A stretch of 64,000 bases of DNA from Platycnemis pennipes (taxonomy: Eukaryota > Arthropoda > Insecta > Odonata > Platycnemididae), in contig OW121846.1 in the NCBI GenBank assembly GCA_933228895.1, positions 20,527,088 to 20,591,087 on the forward strand, given 5' to 3'. The notes under the pieces were generated by a model. It did no database searches. It saw only the letters and a list, made by a program, of their open reading frames with translations, and was not told where the DNA came from. A program made the position numbers and the translations under genes. Numbering within the stretch: position 1 is the first letter of the stretch; every line of letters starts with the position of its first letter. Below, in pieces: positions 35,646-46,100 of the stretch.

Positions 35646-36284
35646 GTTGAGTCTCCTTCACTTTTTTTACTTGCCTTATGTTCTACATTGTTTTCTTCAA
35701 CTTCTTGAATTTTGGATGGCATTTCATCATCACTAAGTTACGGTCACTGTCAATGTCTGCCCCAGAGTAGCCTTTGCAGTCCTTCACCTGGTTTTTAAAT
35801 CTCTGTTTCACTAAAATGTAGTCTATTTGAAATCCTCCTCTGTCCCCTGGCAATTTCCACGTGTATCTTCTACGGTTGTGGTTTTTAAACAATGTGTTAT
35901 CAACCACTAAGGTATGCTGTGTGCAGAACTCCAGTAGTCTTTCTCCTCTTTCATTTCCGTTACCAAATCCATATTTCCCAATTATTCTTCCATCTTGACC
36001 ATCGACGACGACAGTGTTCCAATCCCCAAAAATAATTAGGTTTGTTTCACCTCTAGCATGTTTTATAACTTCCGTGATGTGTTTGTAGACTTCTTCCCCT
36101 TCTTCATCTTCGTATTCTGCCCTAGACATGTACCTAAACCTGCAGCACTACGGTATCTACAGGTTTGGTCTCGATCTTCACCATTATTATCCTTTCATTG
36201 AACCTACTGAAGGAAGTTCTTCACAGGCATTCCGGTGCTCTTCCGGATGCGAATGAATTGAGATCACTAAGTACAAATAACGCT

Positions 36285-36345
36285 TCAAGGAGTGAGGCAG
36301 GGTATTCATCACCACTAAGCATGCAAGCATGCACTGCATAGAATA
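36285..36345 (-). repeat. Degenerate LINE 3' tail
   Basis: GTGAGGCAGGGTATTCATCA and CCACTAAGCATGCAAGCATG resemble the inner part of the minus-oriented LINE 3' end. The terminal hairpin half and hexamers are not recognisable. Confidence 0.4.
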
Positions 36346-37029
36346 TTAGATAATCAATCATAATTTTTAAAAAAATGTAAGGATTGGAAAAATTAAGACC
36401 TCTTGTGATATTCCACCACTTTGGAATTCATTCATCGTACATCATTTTAGAAACCACAATCAGACATTTCATGGCATCTTGTATTTAAAGAGAATCAGCA
36501 TGCCGCTGACACTCCTGTTAATCCTCTTCCCGTTATGAACATTGATGAATGAATAAATAAAGACGTCTTTAAATTATATATTTTGTACCTTCTGTCTGAT
36601 TGGAGATTCTCGTCGTATCACACTCAGAAGGCTTGCAGCTCATTGATATTTCGTCTTGTAAAAGAAAACTTCCTACGGCAGCTTTTGAAGTGGGAGCCGA
36701 GTTCCTTGGCGAGTCTCGAATCGGCAAGGACCCTAAGACTCTTCCTCTCCAAAGTGATGAGCAAAGGGTGGTGCCCATGTGGTTGTACCCCATTGGCACT
36801 GGCCGGCATTGTGGGAGGAGTGGCTTGTACGAAAACAGATGAAAATGAATGGAGGGAGTGCCGATATTGTGGCCGCACGTGTCACCTGGGCAACCGCGAG
36901 GGCTACTTGAAGCGCCAATGATATATAATGTTGTCTCTGTCTCGCCCTCTGATAGTCTACCGTTGCCAAGGACGAGCAACACACTATCAGGCACGCTGGT
37001 GGAGGTACTACTTACGTGCCTCCTTGCGT
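36346..37029. other. No supported gene
   Basis: Overlapping open frames occur on both strands at 36569-36994 (141 codons minus, 112 and 80 codons plus). The plus frame contains a Cys-containing stretch (WRECRYCGRTCH), but no zinc-finger family fits and there is no flanking support. Left uncalled. Confidence 0.3.
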
Positions 37030-38560
37030 GGGACCAGAAATTGCTTCGTCTTCAATGAGGCTGTGGTTTTCCATAGCAAGTCGATTGTTGTTGGTGACGC
37101 GAAATTGATTAAGAAGTTAAACTTTGAAACGATTTCCTGGATTGGAGTTGACGACATTGTTCTTTCTTCTGTTCGTAACTTGGGTATTATCATGAATAAC
37201 AACATGTCATGGCACGATCAGGTTAATACTATTTCTAATAGAGTTCATGGAATATTAGCTCAGAGAAGAATGGGGGCGTTTACTCGGAACCGAAATCTTA
37301 ATTTTGTGCACGAAATTGTTAGATAAAAACGAAAAAATAAATTTAGTGAAAAAATTAATCTTCTAACCATAACCATTCACTCATAAATAAAAAAATTGAA
37401 ATAACCAAAAGGTGACGCCCACTGAAAAAGCTGCTCTGATAACATTGACGTCATTTTCCTCCCGTCCTTGACTGCTGTTATGGGAAGGGGAGGGAGTGGA
37501 GGGGGGTTCTCGGAAGGTCTGCTCGCACAGATGCTGTCGTACCTGCTCCGATTGGCAGAGTCAGCTGTGTCCCCCCCTTTGCGATAAGGCAAAGTAGCTT
37601 CGCGGGCTCAGTTGCGATTGGACGAAGTCGATATACGTCAGAGGTAGCACCACACCCACTTTTCCGAAAGGGTTAAAAACATCAGTTTTTCGCCGCCTAT
37701 AACTCGAGAAATAACTGACGGATCAAAAAACGGAAAAATATTGGTATTTTTATTTTACAAACTCTATCATATTCGGCTATAAAAATATGGTAAACGACCC
37801 AATTCTACCCTTGCACACTAGAAAAATGTTAATTACTACGCTAATATTTCCTCAATTTGATTACTGTACTTTAGTACTCGGTGACCTTTCGCATGAACTG
37901 AATAAGAAATTACAAAGGCTGCAAAATTCTTGAATTCGGTTCATTTTCAACCTTCGCAGGGACGAGCACATTTCCCCTTGCGGGGAAAAGCTCCTTTGGA
38001 TGGATATTCCATCTGGAAGGAAATATCTGCCGTGTGCCTTTTTATTTTATTTATTTAAAAATCAAAAACCTACATACCTTCTGGAGCTCTTTCATCATCC
38101 ACCTGAAAGTAGGACAATTTTAACAAGGAGTAACCCATCCAGCCTTTACTTACCTGCTCACAGAACTAAAATGTACCACCATTTCTTCGTTGTTACGTTG
38201 TTTCATGCGCACACCTTTAAAAAAAATGTTTTTATACAATGTTTAACCAAAATTCACGTAAATAATCGTACTTAAATTTGTTTCTACTGTTACCGTTAAA
38301 CTGTTTCTACTGTTACTGTTAAATACTGTTACTGTTGATGTTAAAATACTGTTTCAACATTTGGCTGAAATAGTAAAATTTAGTGTTTTCTTAGTCATGT
38401 GTTGCTATTTTGTAAAATAATTCATTTATGTATGGCATTTTCGCTTTTGAGGCAAATGTATAAATTTCTATTTTATTTTTTGTATTTGTTCCAGGTGACA
38501 GAATGTCTTGGAACATTAAATAAAATAAAACTTAACTTAAAATTTCCATTGAAGAAGACG
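37030..38560 (+). pseudogene. Second LINE lineage, RT C-terminal half, interrupted
   Basis: The first part (to about 37322) reads VVGDAKLIKKLNFETISWIG, VRNLGIIMNNNMSWHDQVNT and ISNRVHGILAQ. After an unrelated 490-bp insert the coding sequence resumes at about 37819 with KMLITTLIFPQFDYCTLVLG, NKKLQRLQNS (a stop replaces the next residue), EHISPC, and then YLPCAFLFYLFKNQKPTYLL. This is the usual thumb and C-terminal arrangement of non-LTR reverse transcriptases (VKNLGV, LFPHFDYCS, LQRLQNSC). The wording differs from the tail-bearing subfamilies A and B and from the RTE-like copy. The 3' part has ACTGTT repeats (38288-38340) and an A-rich end near 38515-38560. No active-site motif is retained. 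Confidence 0.75.
37330..37818. mobile_element. Insertion of unknown type inside the LINE
   Basis: The LINE reading frame is broken between IVR and KMLITT. The flanks TAGATAAAAA (37320) and TAGAAAAATG (37819) could be a decayed 8-9 bp target duplication. The insert has an AT-rich left part, a GC-rich centre (37455-37580) and a right part with GTTTTTCGCCGCCTATAACTC. It contains no coding frame or obvious terminal inverted repeats. Confidence 0.45.
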
Positions 38561-39543
38561 ACGCCAAATGTAGTTCGATATTTTTCTAAACCATGCTAAG
38601 AAAGGAGGACAAAAAATATCTCTCCGGGCATAGCTATTTTTTCTCATTGTTTTAGCCTTTAGAGTTGTACCTTCTCATTGTTCTCGTAATTGATTGATGG
38701 CCTTTCCTTGCTGCTCTTCCCATCCCTGTTTTTCGGTCGCATGGGTCCTCATTTAGAATGTTACAAACTATATCTTTGTAAATGTCCTTCTCTTGAGCTC
38801 ATTACTTTCACGAGCGTTCCGGTACTCTTTTAAACGGGAACTCAATCTTGCAATGGCATCTAATCTTTCTGCTACGCCCATCGCTTACCTCACGTGGCAG
38901 TAAAAAGTGAACTAGGTTATTAACTCCGTGTCCATTTCGTCATTCCAATCTGGTGTTACCAATTCTCATTTTTCATCTGTTGCTTCTGCTAAAGAGCCAT
39001 TTTCTCTGCTACGCAATTGCTGAGTGAATTTGCTGTCAGTAAATTATGCTATCCTGAATCCTTTCCCATTTTCAATGTTTTATTAGGTCATTTACAATGG
39101 GACATGTTAGGACAATATATCTAGGTGAATCATTAGGCCGCTCCAGAAATTCAAATATCAGTTAATTATTAAGAAATTAATGGTTACAACGTTACTCAAT
39201 AAGGGTTTTCCATCGATATCATTTTGGGAAGACAAATAAATTCACCATTTACTCTACATGCAGAGTGATGTTCAATAAAAACTTCTTACACGCACTGTCC
39301 ACTGGTTAATGCATGTAAGTACTGCACACTGAGCAAGGCAGGCATGGAAAATGCATATATATATCTTCAAGACCTAGTCTAATCATTTCCGTGGTAACTT
39401 CGGTTAGTTATATTAACTAGTTAATGTGTAGTGTATGCAACTGTGTATTTATAATATGAATGCAAGGTCTTTTTATGAAGTCTTATTTGAGAGTCTTATA
39501 ATCCTCTTATCTGTGGGATACGTAAATATCAATCTTCTTCTTT
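38561..39543. other. No recognisable feature
   Basis: AT-rich sequence with no supported gene, tail or inverted ends. Confidence 0.4.
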
Positions 39544-40470
39544 TCATCTACATCTACAACTACGTAATACCCTGCGAGCCACCACGAGGGTGTGTGGCAG
39601 GGGGTGAAGATCACAAACGTGCACTACTGACAATCAACTAGGATATTTAATGAAGATATGAAAGATAATTGGGTCACATGCAGCTCAATGGTTAATATCT
39701 ACGAAATAAGAAAGGGATTCTTGGTTTTTATTACATGCATCATGCACTAGAGACTACTCTGACTGTATTTCACCTGCCCTTTTGCTACGCTGCCTATTGC
39801 TCTCTCTTATGACACGCAGGAAAAATGTCATTTAAATCTATCGGTACGACAATCTATCTCTCTAATCTTGCTAATCTGATCAAACCTAGCATAATACGTA
39901 GAGGTTCCTAATATATATCTAACATCATCTGTGAACAAATCGCTTTCAAATTTACTTAAAAGGTTTAACTTAAATTTTAACATGCGTTCTGATAGCAATT
40001 CCTATCCTAGTTTTTCTATTAAACATGTAAAACTTATGCAAGTATCATAAAGGCTTTTAACAAATCTAGCGGATCTCCTTTGCACACACTGAAATTCTTT
40101 TATCGTACCTTCCTGGTACGGATCCCACATACTAGCGGCATATTCTAAATGAGGCCTGATAAATGTAAAAAAGCTTCTTTCTCGTACTCTCTCATCGCAT
40201 TTGCCTAGAACCATTTTACGAATTCTAATCTACGGTTTTCTACACTAGTTATTTCCCTGATGTGTTTCCCAAATCACAATTGGCCTAAGTATTTAACTTT
40301 TTGCATGCGCCTAAGTATTTTATGGATTCTGCGTTAGATATTTTCTTTTCTTTAATGCCATAATTATTCCGGGGAAAGCTATTCTATTTCCAAAAGTTCA
40401 TCACGGCGCATTTATTCAAATTTAATTCTAGCTGCCAACTATCAGTTTTGTAGTTTATTAGTAGCTGCCA
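39544..40470 (-). mobile_element. LINE subfamily B, minus strand, longest copy
   Basis: The tail CATCTACATCTACAACTACG, the terminal block and about 220 bp of 3' UTR are followed leftward-reading by the RT C-terminus: LGKCDERVRERSFFTFIRPH, LEYAASMWDPYQEGTIKEFQ, CVQRRSARFVKSLYDTCIS, then after a stop LLSERMLKFKLNLLSKFESD and FTDDVRYILGTSTYYARFDQ. Both the protein and the 3' UTR (AGTCAGAGTAGTCTCTAG on its own strand) pair this copy with 11235-11752 and 48025-48351. Upstream similarity fades near 40470, so it is 5'-truncated. Confidence 0.82.
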
Positions 40471-42186
40471 TCTTTTTGTTTTACCACTTGCAAAAATACT
40501 TGAGCTGCGATGCCTCCTTTAGTAACATCAACCACATTCACAAGGAACACAGTGCAGTTTACGGTATTCCATTTGGACGAACTTTTCTTATTTTCAGCCG
40601 TGCAAGTCACTATATGGCATGGGGTGAATCTTTACCATATTTACCTATCTCACTTACAGAGGACAAGTAGCTGCATTTTGAGTCTAACCTCTATCGTGTA
40701 AGCATCACCGATATTTTCATTTAAAGGCTACGTTGGCAATTCCTTAGCAACGCTAACAGGGGTATTCTGTAACAGATTACACCGGCGCACAGTGGTCGAT
40801 TTTCGAGTATGAGAGGGACAAAATTATTTTTTCAGTTTAAACGATCGAATAGCCTTGTTTTAGTGGAAAATTCTGGAATTATGAACCGGAAAAGCAGCAC
40901 AACATGAAAATATAGCCTTAAAAGTGGGCTCAATGAGTAATTCTACGTTGTTACCTTAACTTTCGCTGTCAGTGTTATCATCTAAAAATTGAAGTAATAA
41001 AGGTTTCTGCTTTATTTTTCATATAGAATGCAAATAATTTGTTTCCATACGCATACAAAATATGATTGCAGGTATTTCAATATATTTTTGTAACATTAAC
41101 ATGCTTAATTGTTTAATTAATAAAATATTTTAATCAATTTTACCTCATTAAAATTCATTCAAAAAATATTCATTCTCTCCCCGTATCCGTTGAGGCGTCA
41201 TTTAGCACATGTACAGGATTTTTAGTATACTTATCACAGCACTAGGCAGTTGATTACAGTATTCAATTGGTAATTTTCTGAGGGCCGATATTATTGGGTC
41301 GGAAGGTGTTAATATTAGATTCAACAAGTCTTGATTAGTGTCCTCTCTTGACATTTTTCGAAAGTGATGTTCCTTGTGTCACGTCTCATGCACATCCTTT
41401 GATAGTTGGCAAGTTGTAAAACCATGATTTCAATCACGTCTGCTCCATCGATCCCAAATTTATGGACACTAGTAGAATTTTACAGCTACTTGCGAAGGCT
41501 AAAATATAGTTTAAAAGTGTCATGGGCATACTTTCCAAAGGCTTCTGCGTTAAGTCCATATCCACTTCATATGGCTTGCAGAGTAACGGAGGAAGGCTCA
41601 ACGTCTCGTCAACTCCTGTAATTTCGGCAGCTTTCCTTGGGTTTTCAAATAATCGGTGAGAGGTGTTACCATCGCCGGTGTTTCCACATCCTTGTTTTAC
41701 TACATCATCTAGGAGGCGCCTTTCCGATCTAAACGTACTTATTATTTCTCTTTTTCTTAACTGATAAGCACCTTTTGCTCTCTAATTTCCACAGACTTGC
41801 CATTTCTGAAGTTTTAGCCTGTAGGATATATGTTAGACACTTGAAAAATCGAATAGAGCATGCAGTGTAGATAAGCCAAAGTTAAATTCTAACATATTAA
41901 CAGGTCGTTTTTTTTATTAGTTTCTAAATTGTCCATGTCTTTAGGAGAAGCACAACAAATGTAGCACACTTGCGCTGATGAATTATTGGTCAAAGAGTTG
42001 CAGACTTTGCCATCTACCATTGTATTTAAAAGAAAATGCTCAATAATTCTCTTAATTAATCCATTTACAATGTTTAATTTAGTTAGCATCAAATTAGCTA
42101 TTTGATTCTCAATTTAGAGGATTTCTTCTCTAAGATTGAAAATAAGAATGAACTTTGTAATTTTCCACACGTTGTTTTATTAACCA

Positions 42187-42220
42187 ACCGGTTTCAACAC
42201 TCACGTGTCATCATCAGGGA
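42187..42220 (-). ncRNA. Hammerhead-ribozyme-like motif, left arm
   Basis: On the minus strand CTGATGA (42211-42217) is followed by a 5-bp stem with GTGA loop (GACAC/GTGTT) and GAAA (42192-42195), then ACCGGTTGGT, which can form the short helix III. One extra U sits between CTGATGA and stem II, and helix I pairing is poor, so activity is uncertain. Minimal hammerheads of this type are known in Penelope-like elements. Confidence 0.5.
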
Positions 42221-42357
42221 CTAAAATTTTTGAGCAAGGGAAGGCCTTAAATAGTGCACTGGTGGGGGGGTGGAGGTTAACATGGAAAGGGAGTGAGGCA
42301 TGGGGCTACATCACAGGGGTAAGAAGAATATATTGGAGGTTAGGTCAAATGTTCACA

Positions 42358-42908
42358 TTATGCACCAGACCTGTTCACACCAGAGCAAGTGGTCAACGGG
42401 GAACATTTAAAATCCGTCAAATCATTTAAAAGTAAAATATCGGGTGAGCACCGTCGTTCTACAATTTCATATTTCTCTAAAAAGTCAAGTTTAAAACCTT
42501 TATCTTGGACGTGTAAGACTTTAGGTTTGAAGTTTCCACGGTGTCCAGTCTCTAGTAGATGTTTAGCATACATTGAAGTCTCGTCGCAGTATCTAACACA
42601 CTTCTCATGTTCTTTCACTCTGGTCACAAATCTTCTCCCAGTTTGCCCCACATACACTGCGTTACAATCACCACACTCTATCAGATACACACCACTTTTA
42701 TGGTCCACCTCAATTTTGTCTTTGGAATTAAAGAGTAATTTGCTTAGTGTAGTCGGATTATAAAAACAGACCTTAAAAATGTCTTTGGGTAAATGTCTAG
42801 CTATTACTTGGCTAATATTACCTAGGAAGGGCAGTTTAAACCATTTCTTTGATTTATCGTGGGGAGATTGGTCCAAATTGCACAGTAACTTTGTAGCTTT
42901 TGACTTTG
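42358..42908 (-). pseudogene. GIY-YIG endonuclease domain of a Penelope-like protein (5'-truncated)
   Basis: The frame encodes the C-terminal end of a Penelope-like protein. Visible in order: KLPFLGNISQVIARHL (linker after the RT), LSKLLFNSKDKIEVDHKSGV, a CGDC zinc-binding pair, GVYLI...AVYVGQTGR (GIY-YIG motif), RRFVTRVKEHE, HLLETGH and ILLLNDL. GIY-YIG nucleases nick target DNA for this retroelement class. The open frame runs on into the right inverted arm (to 42927), so its apparent N-terminus is an artefact. The true RT domain is missing because the copy is truncated at 42908. The last 35 or so residues lie in the left arm and therefore also appear inverted in the right arm. Confidence 0.85.
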
Positions 42909-43149
42909 GTAGAACGACGGTGCTCACCCGATATTTTACTTTTAAATGATTTGACGGATTTTAAATGTTCCCCGTTGACCACTTGCTCTGGTGTGAACAG
43001 GTCTGGTGCACAATGTGAACATTTGACCTAACCTCCAATATATTCTTCTTACCCCTGTGATGTAGCCCCATGCCTCACTCCCTTTCCATGTTAACCTCCA
43101 CCCCCCACCAGTGCACTATTTAAGGCCTTCCCTTGCTCAAAAATTTTAG

Positions 43150-43190
43150 TCCCTGATGATGACACGTGAGTGTTGAAACCGGTTGGTTAA
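43150..43190 (+). ncRNA. Hammerhead-ribozyme-like motif, right arm
   Basis: The inverted partner of the left-arm motif: CTGATGA at 43153-43159, stem II 43161-43165 with 43170-43174 closed by a GTGA tetraloop, GAAA at 43175-43178, and a 3-bp helix III (ACC/GGT) with loop GGTT, which puts the predicted cleavage after T43188. The same extra U (43160) is present. Confidence 0.5.
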
Positions 43191-46100
43191 TAAAACAACG
43201 TGTGGAAAATTACAAAGTTCATTCTTATTTTCAATCATGAAAAAATTCCACAATGTGACGGCCGAAGTTGTTTCATCGATTTCCTCTCTAATTTTAACTG
43301 GAGTTTCCTTCACAAATTGAAAACGAATAGGCCTGCAAAATCTCGTGGAGTACGATTTTGCCTTACATTTACTTTTTGATTATTTTATTATTCCTCAAGT
43401 TGGAGTTGTAAGGGAACAATTGACGTCAGAAGAACGTCGGAATCCGAAGACTGTCGATTTTCGGAAAATCTTTGCTTTGAAAGGGAGTGTCCTGAACTGC
43501 TATCGCAGCCCCATTTATTACTCATTTGAATTAATACTTTGTTGTATCGTATTGTTGTTTTAATTGATAATTGTACTTTCACCAGACTTATTGCTGTATG
43601 ATCTAATAAATTTTGTAAGTTAACCTCCGCTAAGGTTTCTGATACAATGAACGATTCCTGTATAGTGTAACAATCCATTTTTGCCTTTAAAATTGAGGCG
43701 TACGAAAGATAAATACAAAAATGTCTTTCTTTAGCACCCTTTTGAATATTGATATTGAGAATTGATATATTGATGTTTTGTTAATTTTAATTCTACCATA
43801 CTATACTAACGATGGCTATCTCGAGAAGACTTGTTAGTGGGTCAAATTCTAAAAGCATATTACATAACATAAGAACCTTAAGTTACCCTCAATTTGCACG
43901 GTATTTTATCTTAACTTGTATTGGGAACTTTAGCAAAATGACCATTGAGTATTTACCTGAAACATCGCTTTCCACCATGATCGAACAGTTAACCAAAAAT
44001 CCCAGCAATCACATACAATAAGAACTTTTTATATGAGAGATACTACTCTTGAATTAGAAATCTCTTCGCGAGATGGCGTGCACTGCTCCTGAAAAATGAG
44101 AATAATTTCTTCCGGCGCCAGTGGGCGCAAATACCGATATTAATGGTTCACAGCTATTTAATGAAGGATTATAATGTGCCAAATTTTTACGTGAAACCTT
44201 GTGAAACTTTTTTTGTCAGCCAGCTCTAAAAATCCATCGTGTGAAAATTAATTATTATTTTTAACGAATTGTTCAGCGATACTTATCACACCTAACCGAG
44301 AAAATTTTCTTAAATATTAATTTGCAAATACTCATTGGACGCAATCTTCTTCTTCTATCGTGAAGGTTTTCAAAATGTTACTTAAGCTCGAACCGATATG
44401 CACTCAGAATGTGACTGGTGCGCTGGGACCACGGAGTGCGACTACAGGCCCAGAAATTAATTCTTCCAATTCAATGTAAGCTACCGTCAAATAAACCAGC
44501 ATTTTCAGTTTAATTTCTTCTCTGTAGCCCTGGTTGGTTCATTGGCTACGTATTAAACACAATTACACATTAATACAAGGAACTTGCATTTTATACTTTT
44601 GTCCCGCTAAATCAGCGAAATCGACCACTGGGCGGCGCTACTATGATGTAGGGCGTTATTTTGGAGAGATCGGCGCAATATAACGCTTTACTGATTCTGT
44701 AAGCAAAACAGCGGTCCCTGGTGGGTTGCTATATGCACCAAAAATAACGCCAACCTATGGCTCGCGTTATCCCAGATTGCGACCCCTTCAATGACTTTAC
44801 TGAACTTGGAAACCATGCCGTAGTTTACTTTACTGTAGCCATGAACCTACAAATATTGTATTCGCGTTCATATTTGATTCCCAAACTTCAGAAATGACGT
44901 AAATTTGGTTAAACGTATCATATTCGATGTTTACCTGGTATCCAAAGAAATTTTCATGTATCTGAGCGAATTAATATACTCGCATGTGAACTATCTTTAT
45001 GTCACCCTACAAGACATAATGCGAAAGCTAAGCCGTAATTGCGGTAATCATGAACATCTATAAATACATATATGAGATAATGTGGTTACTAATATAAGTT
45101 TTTCCTTTTACGTTGTGGCATGAATTTGGATAGAATGCACAAAAAATTTAATTTTATTTTTGTACCTACTCCATTAGTCAAACGATTTGATATTATTATT
45201 TTGCATAATTAGCTGGTGCGAAATGTGAAACAGGAAAATATAAAATAGGCTATTAAATGACATGGTGACAGTCAAACTTATAAAGGTATAACGTCATAAG
45301 CTGTGCAGTTGATAACCATTTCTTGCTGTTCAGCTCAATCAAGGGGCTATTTCTCTTAGAAACTTTTTTGGCTGGATGCTGTACAGCAACGTTGCAGCCG
45401 CTATCCTTTAAGTCAGAGGTCGCTTTTTAAATCCCTTCTCTACATCCTTTCATTCTAGGATTTCATATCATTTGTAAAATACTATTATGAAAATATAAAC
45501 GGACTTTAACATGTATTTTAATCATTGGTTCAGTAAAAAATATTCCCTGTTCAATGAGTAATTGCTAACGTTTTAATGGGCTACTTCATTGAATGCGATT
45601 ATTTAACGTCGTAAACAACTAAACTTTGCATGATGAAGGGTTTCAATGTATTTATCATCAGAAACATTGGTCAAACTATCAAAATTAATATAAAAGACCA
45701 TTCACAATTCAAACTTGAGCACATCAAAAACGCTAACTCACAATTGAACAACATTAACATCAACCCGATGAATTTCATCTGCTGAAGAAATTCTTGAGGC
45801 ATAGTTCAGTAAATTCTACCCTAATAATACAGATTTTATTAAAATAATTTGTTCTTGTTGCCTCCTATTGGCCGTTTGGAATCTGCCCTACTACTTTTCT
45901 CATACTGTCGAGAGATTACTCCCCGGTGCTATATTACGGCCATGATTTGGGCGTAATATAGCGCGGTGGTATTTACAGAATCGGAAAAAGCGTAATATAG
46001 CGCCCTCAAGTTCCAGAATATCCCTGTAAGGCCATTGTCAACGCCTGAAAGTCTCAAGTTGGTTCATGCCAAAATTCACTAATTGTACTAGATACTCACT

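Larger units (their letters stand above)
33318..36215 (-). pseudogene. RTE-like LINE (endonuclease plus reverse transcriptase), broken and split by a SINE
   Basis: Read leftwards: an apurinic-type endonuclease segment (35683-36129) with NLIIFGDWNTVVVDGQDG, FQIDYILVKQRFKN and a DSDRNLVM motif where DH-containing SDH is usual; a linker (34880-35245) with KKKPWITEEVLNLIEGR; the RT start (34604-34807) with LRMNKASGTDYVPAELIKNA; then frame-broken RT pieces such as DEDQFGFRK and GCALPPVIFNIYI, and near 34150 FDND where FADD is expected; and finally a C-terminal segment (33410-33691) with RKRDNLNNHFMRPDGLMKAI. This order and wording match RTE-type elements, including those behind CFDP2-like proteins. 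The 5' end is truncated near 36215, with a stop and shift near 36135. The 3' end has a short ATC/ATG-rich tail. A SINE interrupts it at 35317-35645. Confidence 0.8.
42134..43277 (-). mobile_element. Penelope-like element, tail-out inverted structure with GIY-YIG segment
   Basis: The arms 42134-42462 and 42909-43236 are near-identical inverted repeats of about 329 bp around a 446-bp core. The insert is flanked by GATTTCTTCTCTAA (42120-42133) and GATTTCCTCTCTAA (43278-43291), a 14-bp target duplication with one mismatch. The main copy is on the minus strand: the end of the RT-GIY-YIG protein, then a 3' UTR ending at 42134. The right arm repeats the last 329 bp in the opposite direction. Each arm contains a hammerhead-ribozyme-like core and the terminus AATAAAACAACGTGTGG. 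It interrupts the Transib transposase. Confidence 0.85.
41202..43690 (-). pseudogene. Transib (RAG1-related) transposase, degenerate and interrupted
   Basis: Pieces read leftwards: 43388-43678 with NLLDHTAISLVK, NKWGCDSSSGHSLSKQRFSE (probably around the first catalytic Asp) and SIVPLQL; then RFCRPIRFQFVKETPVKIRE up to the Penelope-like insertion at 43277; after it (41889-42092) MVDGKVCNSLTNNSSAQ and VCYICCASPKDM, a CxxC zinc-binding motif as in the Transib/RAG1 core; then GDGNTSHRLFENPRKAAEIT and, near the C-terminus, SDPIISALRKLPI with a stop at 41202-41204. Frames change repeatedly and stops are present, so it is dead. The N-terminus to the right of 43690 could not be traced. Family assignment rests on the termini together with these motifs. 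Confidence 0.75.
40788..44632 (-). mobile_element. Transib DNA transposon with RSS-like termini
   Basis: The left end starts CACAGTGGTCGATTTTCG and the right end in reverse complement CCCAGTGGTCGATTTCGC. Both are flanked by CGGCG (40783-40787 and 44633-44637), a perfect 5-bp GC-rich target duplication as expected for Transib. In each terminus the heptamer (CACAGTG or CCCAGTG) is followed by exactly 23 nt and then ACAAAATTA or ACAAAAGTA, matching the layout of the 23-spacer recombination signal of V(D)J recombination. Transposase remnants lie on the minus strand. The element is about 3.85 kb, of which about 1.15 kb is a later Penelope-like insertion. It is itself inserted into a Harbinger-like element. 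Confidence 0.85.
40757..46026. mobile_element. PIF/Harbinger-like non-autonomous element (outermost of a nest)
   Basis: The left terminus CAGGGGTATTCTGTAAC (40757) and the right terminus, which in reverse complement reads CAGGGATATTCTGGAAC (ending 46026), are inverted repeats. TAA flanks both (40754-40756 and 46027-46029), fitting a 3-bp TWA duplication. Further in, GATTCTGTAA with GCGC...ATATAACGC/ATATTACGC recurs at both ends (about 44660-44700 and 45950-46005), so the inverted repeats extend for roughly 60-90 bp with gaps. Without the Transib inside it the element is about 1.4 kb. No transposase is seen. The superfamily assignment rests on the duplication length and is tentative. Confidence 0.6.

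Noticed and set aside
36569..36994. 141-codon minus frame and overlapping 112-codon plus frame with a CRYCGRTCH string
   Set aside because: Both strands are open over the same stretch. The Cys/His spacing fits no zinc-finger family I know, and no flanking gene structure is visible.
42389..42763. 124-codon plus frame within the Penelope-like element
   Set aside because: Antisense shadow of the GIY-YIG coding sequence.
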